Part shown: positions 7,962 through 14,636 of the stretch, in pieces
Layout: each line of letters starts with the position of its first letter
Numbering within the stretch: position 1 is the first letter of the stretch
DNA from: Paenibacillus oleatilyticus
GTDB taxonomy: Bacteria > Bacillota > Bacilli > Paenibacillales > NBRC-103111
NCBI RefSeq assembly: GCF_018998565.1
Contig: NZ_JAHNZO010000014.1
Coordinates: 62,001-126,000 of the forward strand
Direction of reading: 5' to 3'
Length of the DNA stretch: 64,000 nucleotides
The notes under the pieces: model-generated
The model's input: only the letters and a program-made list of their open reading frames with translations
Database searches by the model: none
What the model was told of the DNA's origin: nothing
Translations under genes and position numbers: made by a program

Positions 7962-8175
7962 CTGGAGCGATTTGGAGAGTTTTCTAAAGCGGGACGGTTG
8001 GTTATTGATTCGACAAAATGGCAGGGATAAAATTTACGAAAAGACTTTGCCTGGCGGGGAAGTACTGAGGACCGCTGTGTCCAAAGGAACAGGCGAAATC
8101 AGCAAAGGTTTGTTTAACCGGATTTTGAAACAACAGCTTAAGGTAGATAAAGCGTACTTTAATTCGAAAAAATAG
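7954..8175 (+). CDS. HicA-like toxin lacking the canonical histidine
   Basis: The 73-residue protein has the dsRNA-binding-like fold signature of HicA mRNA interferases: an N-terminal helix with FLKRDGWLLIRQNG, a beta-hairpin and a C-terminal helix with ISKGLFNRILKQQL. In typical HicA the turn reads G-S-H with a catalytic histidine; here it reads GRDKIYEK, with no histidine anywhere in the protein. It overlaps the antitoxin gene by 8 bases, with translational coupling likely. It may be an RNase that uses other residues or a non-nuclease member of the family. Confidence 0.7.
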   Translation: MPSWSDLESFLKRDGWLLIRQNGRDKIYEKTLPGGEVLRTAVSKGTGEISKGLFNRILKQQLKVDKAYFNSKK

Positions 8176-8192
8176 GGAATCCGGGTTGGGAT

Positions 8193-8234
8193 AAGGAGTT
8201 CTCGCCTCTGAGAAAGAGGAAGGACTCCTTTTTC
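8193..8234 (+). terminator. Terminator of the toxin-antitoxin operon
   Basis: AAGGAGT (8193-8199) pairs with ACTCCTT (8224-8230), with an inner CCTC/GAGG stem, and a T-run follows. It begins 18 bases after the toxin stop. Confidence 0.8.
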
Positions 8235-8355
8235 GTTTACAGCATCTATTTTATCGGGTGTGCCCCTATTCAATCTCCCCATCGTTCTGTCGATAATATG
8301 AGAAGTGGCGCAGGTTGGAAAAAAGGGAACGAATCGAGAGCAGAGGTGCATTTCT

Positions 8356-9096
8356 TTGGTCAAACCTTCGGATTATTCGGAATCGGGCAACCCGATTTAT
8401 AAGTATGAGGACAAGGAACGCAGCTGGATGCCACCCAACTATGGCGAGGAAGGCTGGACCGAGAAGATCGAACGGCATTTCGAGACATACATCGGCGAGA
8501 TCGACAACGTATTTCATGAAATTATTTCCGATATCATCCATATCGACGTTTATCACATTAAGCCGACGCAGGAACGGAACTACCACACGTTGTTTACGAC
8601 GGGAATGAGCTATTTACCGATGAACGTTCCCGAAGGGATCGAGGGCTACAATTATGCGGAACTGATGATTTGTTTGCCGCCCGAGTGGCCGATCACGCAG
8701 GAAGCCTTCGCCGACGAGGACCATTATTGGCCGGTCCGTTGGCTCAAGATGCTAGCCAGGCTTCCTCATGAGTACGAGACGTGGCTAGGTCACGGACATA
8801 CGGTGCCTAACGGCGATCCCGCGCGTCCTTTGTCGGACCAGACGAAATTGAACGGAGTCATTTTGCTGCCGCCCATTATGGTGCATCGCGATTTTTTGAC
8901 GCTGGAGATGGGCTCGGAGAGAACGATCCGGTTCTACTCTATTGTCCCCTTGTATCAGGAAGAGATGGAGTTCAAATTGAAGTACGGCTGCAATGACTTG
9001 ACCGATAAATTTGACAAATACGGCATCAACGAAATCGTCCGGTTGAACCGGAAAAATGTGTGCCGGTCGTCGGTTATTCCATTTCGGAGAAGATAG
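8356..9096 (+). CDS. Suppressor-of-fused (SUFU) domain protein
   Basis: The product (246 residues) is a SUFU-domain protein: WTEKIERHFETYIGEIDNVFHE at the start, then HTLFTTGMSYLPM, YAELMICLPPEWP and the C-terminal block EMEFKLKYGCNDLTDKF. Only single residues are expected to vary in this layout. I chose TTG at 8356 because AGAGGTG lies about 8 bases upstream; a GTG at 8305 would add 17 residues with no site. Bacterial SUFU proteins are widely regarded as immunity proteins of polymorphic toxin systems, but no toxin is adjacent, so this is an orphan. It is cytoplasmic (no signal peptide). Confidence 0.85.
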   Translation: MVKPSDYSESGNPIYKYEDKERSWMPPNYGEEGWTEKIERHFETYIGEIDNVFHEIISDIIHIDVYHIKPTQERNYHTLFTTGMSYLPMNVPEGIEGYNYAELMICLPPEWPITQEAFADEDHYWPVRWLKMLARLPHEYETWLGHGHTVPNGDPARPLSDQTKLNGVILLPPIMVHRDFLTLEMGSERTIRFYSIVPLYQEEMEFKLKYGCNDLTDKFDKYGINEIVRLNRKNVCRSSVIPFRRR

Positions 9097-9159
9097 GTTC
9101 GGAAGCGACGAGACGGGCTAGGCCCACGGTTCATTGCAATAGATTGCTTTGGAACCTGA

Positions 9160-9196
9160 AAGAGCATCGCCCCTGGTGGACGATGCTCTTCTTATT
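9160..9196 (+). terminator. Terminator after the SUFU gene
   Basis: AAGAGCATCG (9160-9169) and CGATGCTCTT (9181-9190) form a perfect stem followed by CTTATTTTA. Confidence 0.8.
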
Positions 9197-9204
9197 TTAT
9201 CAAG

Positions 9205-9238
9205 CAAAAAACCTGCCTCAACCATCGCCCTGGCAGGT
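9205..9238 (-). terminator. Terminator of the 35-residue small gene
   Basis: On the minus strand ACCTGCC and GGCAGGT (plus-strand 9211-9217 and 9232-9238) pair around a short loop and are followed by TTTTTT. It lies 17 bases after the small gene's stop and abuts the oppositely oriented SUFU terminator. Confidence 0.75.
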
Positions 9239-9255
9239 CTTTCGATCTACACTCA

Positions 9256-9363
9256 TTATTTCGCTTCGGATACTCTCACTTGCTCATTCAGCTTAAGCAG
9301 ATCCGCGAAGCTAAGCGGCTTTCGATCGCCTTTACCGTTCAAACCGGTTCTTGGGGGAAACAT
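9256..9363 (-). CDS. Small protein of 35 residues, function unknown
   Basis: A short minus-strand frame begins with ATG at 9363, seven bases after a perfect AGGAGG, and ends with TAA at 9256. It reads MFPPRTGLNGKGDRKPLS, then FADLLKLNEQVRVSEAK: a basic, glycine-containing N-terminus followed by an amphipathic helix. It has no membrane segment and no cysteine. A strong ribosome site and a dedicated terminator make it a real small gene. I do not recognise the family. Its minus-strand neighbours upstream, the acetyltransferase/ABC operon, may or may not be transcribed into it. Confidence 0.65.
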   Translation of the reverse strand: MFPPRTGLNGKGDRKPLSFADLLKLNEQVRVSEAK

Positions 9364-9428
9364 ATAAAGCCCTCCTTTGCATGAAAATAGTCCTGTATTC
9401 GTAGGATAGCACGCCCAACAATGGAAGG

Positions 9429-9953
9429 TCAATCCTGTGATTTTGTGTACTTTGTAACATAATGAAGCAGGGCGGCGAAGTCGGCGGAAAACAGGTTTTC
9501 CGTTCCGTGGTATCCGTTTCGCTGGCCTACGATCCGGGCGAACTTGGAGTAAAGCCGGGTTAAATACGCGTTGTCGGCCAAGGCGTGGAACTGAAAAAAG
9601 CGGATGCGGCGGTTCTCGGCTGCCATATGATGCACCAGATGGCGGAAGCCCTCGGCGAACAGACGGCTGCTGCGATGGGCCTGCGTCGTGATAGCGGAAT
9701 CCACAAAGGCAATCTCGCCTTCCGGATGCGCTTCGCCGTCAGGTGTCATATATCGGTAATGTGCCCAGCCGATCGTTTGTCCTTTCTTATCGATTACTAG
9801 AACAATAGTCGACGTCTGGATCGTTTCTAGCGTATGCATAAGGGCATCGGCCAAGGAAAAATGACGGCTGAAATCTTGGCGGTGGCAGATAAAAAATAAA
9901 GCATACTGCGCATAATCTTCATCGCTGCGACAAACGCGGTATTCCGCTAACAT
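9429..9953 (-). CDS. Acetyltransferase-like protein, paralogue of 12152-12676
   Basis: This 174-residue protein has a GNAT-like layout (a central strand VLVIDKKGQTIGWAHYRYM, then GEIAFVDSAITTQAHRSSRLFAEGF), but the acetyl-CoA loop is weak, so the enzyme activity is uncertain. It has the same length as the protein at 12152-12676 and aligns with it over the middle (RxSRLFxEGFRHLVHHM against RxTRLFLRGLQYLTQFV). The two genes flank an ABC exporter, 15 and 20 bases away, and all three form one operon. A role in modifying or sensing the exported molecule is an inference. Confidence 0.65.
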   Translation of the reverse strand: MLAEYRVCRSDEDYAQYALFFICHRQDFSRHFSLADALMHTLETIQTSTIVLVIDKKGQTIGWAHYRYMTPDGEAHPEGEIAFVDSAITTQAHRSSRLFAEGFRHLVHHMAAENRRIRFFQFHALADNAYLTRLYSKFARIVGQRNGYHGTENLFSADFAALLHYVTKYTKSQD

Positions 9954-9968
9954 TGAGATTCGCTCCTC

Positions 9969-12131
9969 CTACTTCCTGCGTTCCAGCAGCGTCTGCCGTA
10001 TACGCGCATCGATCTCGGGATATTGAGACAACACATAAGCGAACGCCTTCCTTTGCAAAGTCAAAAAGACGCAAGAGGTCATCGCCGTTACATCGGCATT
10101 TCGCGGGGCGTTATCCAGCAGCGCCATCTCTCCGAAATGATCCCCATCCTCCAGAACGGCCAGCCGTATCCGGCTCTCGGGTACAGCGGCTGAGCGCTTG
10201 GAGACCTCCACCCGCCCGCGGGCGATGAGATAAAATTTCTCCCCCTGGTCCCCTTGGTAAATGACAGGCTGTCCGGCGGCGAAGGTCTCCGTATGGAACA
10301 GGCCCTTGATTTCCTTCAGTACCTCTGCGTGCATCCCATGGAAGAAAGGAAGCCGGGATAGCCGCTCCTCGTCAATGTCCGATTCCTGCCCGCTCGGCGA
10401 TATGGACAAGCCGCTCTGTTTGTCCCACAGCTCTTTGTAAAAGCCGCCTGTCAGCAGCATCTGCGGGTGGGTTCCGCTATCGACCAGACGCCCCTGATCG
10501 AAGACGAAAATTTGATCCGCTTCGGTAATGGCGGAGAGCCGATGGGTCACCGTAATTATCGTCCGGTTATGCGACAGCTCAGCGAACGTCCGGTTGATCG
10601 AAGCCTCCGAGATCGGGTCCAGCGCCGACGTGGCTTCGTCCAGCAGCAGGATTGAGGGGGTCCTCACGATGGCGCGGGCAATGGCGATCCGCTGCCTTTG
10701 ACCGCCTGAGAAATTGCTCCCTTCATCCAGCACTTGGGTATGGTAGCCCTCCGGAAGGCTCATGATAAAGTCGTGGATTTCCGCTTTTTTCGCCGCCTCT
10801 ATGACGTCTTCCTCGCTGGCATCCGGCCTGCTGAGGCGAATATTGTCCAGAATCGTACCGTGAAATAAGAAATTGTCCTGAAACACCACGCCGACCTGCT
10901 CCCGGTACGACCCCAAATCCAGCTCTCGCAGAGGGCTGCCGTTCATGCAGATCTGCCCCTCCTGCGGAGTATAGAAGCCGAGCAGCAGCTGCAGCAGCGT
11001 GCTTTTTCCCGAACCGCTGGAGCCGACAAAGGCTGCTGTAGTGCCCGGAGGGATGCGCAGACGGACGTGCTTCAGCACATCCTGCTGCTGTTCCGCATAG
11101 CGGAACGAAACGTCCTCAAGCGCAATCTCCGGCGGGCGTCCCTCTGTGAGAGTGAAGCGGGTTTCTCCCGTGGCTTCCCGAGGCTCGCTTAATAGCTCTT
11201 GAATCCGCTTCATGCTCACCGAAGCATCCGTAAAAGCCGGGATCGCAACGGTTAGATTGAACACCGAGTTGCCCATGGAGGTATACATCGTAAAAAAGGC
11301 GACCAGCGCCCCCACACTAAGATGGCCGCGAAGCGCCAGGTACGAGCCGAATCCGATAATCGAAAAATTAACAAGGAGCAGACTGATTATCGGAAGACGC
11401 TCTAGCTGGGCGTTCACGACATTTTTCTTGTAATGGGTAACGGACAAAGCTTGCAGCATGGCACTAAACTTATTCGCCATCGTCTCCTGCAGGTTGAAGC
11501 CTTTGATTACTTTCTGGGCTTTAATATTCTCCTGCACGACGCCGGTTAAGCGGGCGAACTGGTCCTTGTACGCAGAATTGACGGCCTCGGCACGCCTGCC
11601 CAGCAAATACGGGCCAGCAAAAATAACAACGGCCCCAAGCAGAATCAACAGGGCCATGCTCCACTGCAAATAGAACAAGACGACCGTACTGATGGCCACG
11701 ACAGAAAACGACTGGATGCCAATGGTCAGGATGACCTGCATTGCTTGCGCGATCGAAGGCAAATCGACGGAATAATAAGAAAGGAGCTCGCCCGGGCGGG
11801 CTTTCTGGAAAAAGCCGATGCTCGTATGCTGCATATGGTCGAACAGCCGCATTCTGAGATCCTGCTGTACCTTCGCAATTAAGCGGGCCAGCGCATAATC
11901 GCTTATGACACCGGCGCTGAATCCGATCAGGCCGCCGATTCCGAGAACGGCAAGAATGAGGAAGAAGTAGTCGATGTCCTGCGGCGTGATCGCTTTGTCG
12001 ATCATGAATTTAAAGCTCAAGGGAGCCAGCGATACGAAGGCGAGATCCAGAAATAACGTCAGGAAAAAGAAAGACGCCAGCAGCTTGTACGGACGCATGT
12101 AGCGCAGCAGGTTCGTAATGACGGTGAGCAT
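9969..12131 (-). CDS. ABC exporter (fused permease-ATPase) with C-terminal cyclic-nucleotide-binding domain
   Basis: The protein has about 720 residues. Residues 1-310 are the six-helix exporter domain. The ATPase domain has Walker A GSSGSGKST, signature NFSGGQRQRIAIARA and Walker B ILLLDEATSALD. The last 120 residues form a cNMP-binding domain with a well-kept phosphate cassette (GDHFGEMALLDNAPRNADV). It should export a lipid, peptide or drug-like compound. ATG at 12131 was chosen because the long frame upstream would overlap the preceding gene; GGAAGGG precedes it. A cNMP domain at the C-terminus of such an exporter is uncommon in Firmicutes, and cyclic-nucleotide control is an inference. 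Confidence 0.85.
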   Translation of the reverse strand: MLTVITNLLRYMRPYKLLASFFFLTLFLDLAFVSLAPLSFKFMIDKAITPQDIDYFFLILAVLGIGGLIGFSAGVISDYALARLIAKVQQDLRMRLFDHMQHTSIGFFQKARPGELLSYYSVDLPSIAQAMQVILTIGIQSFSVVAISTVVLFYLQWSMALLILLGAVVIFAGPYLLGRRAEAVNSAYKDQFARLTGVVQENIKAQKVIKGFNLQETMANKFSAMLQALSVTHYKKNVVNAQLERLPIISLLLVNFSIIGFGSYLALRGHLSVGALVAFFTMYTSMGNSVFNLTVAIPAFTDASVSMKRIQELLSEPREATGETRFTLTEGRPPEIALEDVSFRYAEQQQDVLKHVRLRIPPGTTAAFVGSSGSGKSTLLQLLLGFYTPQEGQICMNGSPLRELDLGSYREQVGVVFQDNFLFHGTILDNIRLSRPDASEEDVIEAAKKAEIHDFIMSLPEGYHTQVLDEGSNFSGGQRQRIAIARAIVRTPSILLLDEATSALDPISEASINRTFAELSHNRTIITVTHRLSAITEADQIFVFDQGRLVDSGTHPQMLLTGGFYKELWDKQSGLSISPSGQESDIDEERLSRLPFFHGMHAEVLKEIKGLFHTETFAAGQPVIYQGDQGEKFYLIARGRVEVSKRSAAVPESRIRLAVLEDGDHFGEMALLDNAPRNADVTAMTSCVFLTLQRKAFAYVLSQYPEIDARIRQTLLERRK

Positions 12132-12151
12132 AGAGTGATTCCCTTCCAGGG

Positions 12152-12676
12152 TCAAAAGTACGATTCGTGACGGAACTGCATGGCGTAAGCATGCCAATCG
12201 GAGAACGGAGCGCGATATTCTTCCATCGTGCCGAACGCCGTATCCCGGACGTCGGTTCTCTCGGCCAGCTTGCCGCACAGCTTGCGAAGATCGTCCTGCG
12301 CCGGCGTCCAGAAACGAAGCTCCGTCACCGGTCTGTTCGACTGGGCGACGAACTGAGTCAAGTACTGGAGCCCCCGGAGAAAAAGACGGGTTCTGCGGTA
12401 TTCGTCCAGCAAAAATACGGCCTGAATCTGCACGATATGCGTATCTTGGTAGTCGTTCTCGCCGGTTCCGTAAATATAACCGAGTGCCCCGACCAACTCG
12501 TCTTCGTCATTGAAGCATAGAATGGCTTCTTCCTTCATGAGAATCGGGCTTGCGAGGAAGCTAAGGGTTAGCGGGAACGAATAGGGGAGGTTTAATTGTT
12601 GATAGTTCATCAGCATAAATTCGATGTACTTTTCCTGATATTTCTCGGAGGCGCAGATCGAAAAATAGTAGCTCAT
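12152..12676 (-). CDS. Acetyltransferase-like protein, first gene of the ABC exporter operon
   Basis: The protein has 174 residues from ATG 12676, the same length as its paralogue at 9429-9953. An in-frame TTG at 12709 is excluded because it lies upstream of the predicted transcription start; AAGGGAG lies 11 bases before the ATG. The fold looks GNAT-like: CFNDEDELVGALGYIYG, then IQAVFLLDEYRRTRLFLRG, but no classical acetyl-CoA loop can be asserted. It leads the operon of paralogue, exporter, paralogue, which is driven by the promoter at 12738-12710. Confidence 0.65.
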   Translation of the reverse strand: MSYYFSICASEKYQEKYIEFMLMNYQQLNLPYSFPLTLSFLASPILMKEEAILCFNDEDELVGALGYIYGTGENDYQDTHIVQIQAVFLLDEYRRTRLFLRGLQYLTQFVAQSNRPVTELRFWTPAQDDLRKLCGKLAERTDVRDTAFGTMEEYRAPFSDWHAYAMQFRHESYF

Positions 12677-12709
12677 GCAAGCGATTTCTCCCTTGGTGAA
12701 TGTGCTCAA

Positions 12710-12738
12710 AGTATACCACGATCTTCCTGCGAACCCAA
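12710..12738 (-). promoter_or_regulatory. Promoter of the acetyltransferase/ABC exporter operon
   Basis: On the minus strand TTGGGT (12738-12733), 17 bases and TATACT (12715-12710) predict a start near 12703, with a 27-base leader before ATG 12676. Confidence 0.65.
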
Positions 12739-12836
12739 GTAAAGAGTTGGTTAGGAGAGGGGGAGCGGTTGTGACTCAACGTAAAGTTTAATCATTCAAT
12801 ATTTAATTCAACTAAATCGAGAGGAGCCCGGATAAA

Positions 12837-13091
12837 ATGAACAACTTACAAAGCAAATACGAAATTTTACTTGAGGATGAACGTCTGCTCGTGGATAAAA
12901 TCGAAGACTGCGAGGAATGCGTTGAAGTGATCTTGGAGTATATCGCGAAAAAAGCGGACACGATCCATGTGCTTACGGCGGAAGAGATCGTATCGGCGAT
13001 GCATGCCATCGGGAAAGACTTGCGAACGGAGCTGCTGCATGTAAAGCTGGAGCGAAGCATCGTTTCCAACAAATTAAGCGGGGTCCGATAA
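12837..13091 (+). CDS. Small charged helical protein, function unknown
   Basis: The 84-residue product starts 11 bases after GAGAGGAG. It is rich in Glu, Lys and Leu with heptad-like spacing (KYEILLEDERLLVDKIED), so it should form one or two long helices. It carries two cysteines three residues apart (DCEECVEV). I do not recognise the family. It stands alone on the plus strand between the exporter operon and a secreted protein, with an AT-rich stretch behind it. Confidence 0.6.
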   Translation: MNNLQSKYEILLEDERLLVDKIEDCEECVEVILEYIAKKADTIHVLTAEEIVSAMHAIGKDLRTELLHVKLERSIVSNKLSGVR

Positions 13092-13211
13092 CCAAGGACG
13101 GAAAAAAAGTGTTAATTTTTTTTCGAACTCCCCACAAAAAAATTTACGGGAACGAACAAGTTAGTGAGCTCATGCAAACAAGAATTTTTAACCAACAAAG
13201 GAGAGTTATTG

Positions 13212-14081
13212 ATGAACATGAAGAAACCTATGATGATCGCCGCATCTTGCGTCGTCGCAACCAGCCTGATGGCCGGCTCCGCATTGGCAAAGTCCGATAA
13301 CGACAACCGCTCCGACAGAGCGGAAGCTGCAGCTCAAGCAATCACGGTCGGCAAAGAAAAAGACGTCAAGGTTAAAGTAGAGGTAGAACCGAAGGCCTCC
13401 GTTACGGGGACGACTTATGAAAACAACGGCAAAAACGGCTATAAAGGCCTTCTCAATGCCATTGAAAATGTAAAGGACAAACCGGCCGGTGCCGTGCTTG
13501 CCGATCTTCTTTTGACCAAATACGAAACACAGCTTACGGCTGAGAAGAAGGCTGAATTGGAAGCTATCGTCGAAAAAGACGCTGCACTTTCCGCGGCAGC
13601 CGATCTGCTCGACAATCAAGGCAACGTAACTGATGCGGTCTATGTTCAGAAGGAAGCCGTAAAAGCGAATGTGAAGAACCTCAATGCTTACAAGAAGCTT
13701 GGTAAGCTTTACGAGAAGCTTGGAAAATCCGGAGTGCAATTGTACGTCAATGGCGAAGAGCCTTCGATGGAAGTTCGTCCCTTCATCCGTGAGGGCAGCA
13801 CCCTGGTACCTTTCCGTGCAATTTCCGAAGCTCTGAAAGCGGAAGTGAGCTGGAACCCGGAAGAACGTTCCGTGACGGTTACTCGCGACGGCATCACCGT
13901 TAAACTTTTCGTTGATAGCACGAAGGCTTATGTAAACGGCAAAGAAGTGACGCTGGAAGTGCCCGCGGCTATTGTGGAAGGCAATACCGTCGTGCCTGCC
14001 CGTTTCGTTAGCGAGGCTTTGAAAGCCGTTGTGAAATGGGAAGAAGAATCGAAATCCGTTGTAATCTACGAAGACAAATAA
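13212..14081 (+). CDS. Secreted protein with copper-amine-oxidase-type stalk domain
   Basis: The protein has 289 residues from ATG 13212, which follows AAAGGAG. A signal peptide (MNMKKPMMIAASCVVATS, then AGSALA) suggests secretion. The middle 150 residues are a lysine- and alanine-rich helical region of unknown role. The last 100 residues are a stalk domain (Cu_amine_oxidN1 type), with paired repeats such as VPFRAISEALKAEVSWN and VPARFVSEALKAVVKWE. Such domains are abundant in Paenibacillus secreted proteins, where they probably mediate surface attachment. There is no copper amine oxidase catalytic part. Confidence 0.85.
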   Translation: MNMKKPMMIAASCVVATSLMAGSALAKSDNDNRSDRAEAAAQAITVGKEKDVKVKVEVEPKASVTGTTYENNGKNGYKGLLNAIENVKDKPAGAVLADLLLTKYETQLTAEKKAELEAIVEKDAALSAAADLLDNQGNVTDAVYVQKEAVKANVKNLNAYKKLGKLYEKLGKSGVQLYVNGEEPSMEVRPFIREGSTLVPFRAISEALKAEVSWNPEERSVTVTRDGITVKLFVDSTKAYVNGKEVTLEVPAAIVEGNTVVPARFVSEALKAVVKWEEESKSVVIYEDK

Positions 14082-14122
14082 GACAAGTTTGCAAAGAAGC
14101 CTGCCTTGTAGGGGCTGTTGAC

Positions 14123-14161
14123 AAATGGGTTGGGGACCGTGGTCCTCGGCCCATTTTTTTT
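14123..14161. terminator. Terminator after the stalk-domain gene
   Basis: AAATGGG and CCCATTT arms enclose a GGACC/GGTCC inner stem and are followed by a run of eight T on the plus strand. Confidence 0.85.
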
Positions 14162-14180
14162 GCTTGTTACTCGTGATTCG

Positions 14181-14372
14181 TTACCTATCCTTTAACCCTT
14201 TCAAAGTTTCTCCGTACTCCTTCATGGCTTGTGACAGGGTATCTATAAAATCCGCACTTATTCCTTCCGACGGGGAAACTTTATCAGCCTCTCGAATTAC
14301 AATTTTCCCGTCCTGCTCCCGGTCATCGATGCGCGCCCAATCTATAGGGTTCACTCCATCCCTCTTAGCCAT
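14181..14372 (-). CDS. Hypothetical small acidic protein
   Basis: The frame has 63 codons and starts 11 bases after AAGGGG. The product begins MAKRDGVNPIDWARIDDREQ and continues as an acidic, probably helical segment ending KEYGETLKGLKDR. It has no membrane segment or known motif. It is convergent with the stalk-domain gene and divergent from the SPFH operon. I keep it because of the ribosome site and because the start is clean, but it may not be expressed. Confidence 0.5.
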   Translation of the reverse strand: MAKRDGVNPIDWARIDDREQDGKIVIREADKVSPSEGISADFIDTLSQAMKEYGETLKGLKDR

Positions 14373-14554
14373 ATTGTTGTCATCCCCTTTTTAAAGATCT
14401 CAATGACTGAAACCATTATACCTCAATGTAATTTTAGGAGAATAATTACTAAGACTTAAGGGACATCCTCCCCGACAAAGCTCCCTCCAACTCTTGCCGC
14501 ATCTTGTCGAAATCTAGCAAAAATGTCTGTTATAACGCATCAAATGGAAAATTT

Positions 14555-14580
14555 TGAGTCCAAAAAGGGTTGATTTCGTA
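14555..14580 (+). promoter_or_regulatory. ECF (SigW-like) promoter candidate of the SPFH operon
   Basis: TGAGTC (14555-14560), 16 bases and CGTA (14577-14580) approximate the B. subtilis SigW consensus TGAAAC-N16-CGTA, with 4 of 6 bases in the -35 box and a perfect -10 core. SigW controls membrane-stress genes, including the SPFH-type ydjI operon of B. subtilis, so the position is meaningful. Confidence 0.45.
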
Positions 14581-14636
14581 GTATATTAATGTAAAAGGAT
14601 TACACGTGAGACCAGCATATGGAAAGGGGTACCTAG

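Noticed and set aside
12677-12709. TTG start at 12709 for the first acetyltransferase-like gene
   Set aside because: It lies upstream of the predicted transcription start and just after the -10 hexamer, and would make the protein longer than its 174-residue paralogue.
13098-13125. A-run and T-run hairpin after the 84-residue gene
   Set aside because: The pairing is almost only A-T with no GC-rich stem, so it is too weak to call a terminator.
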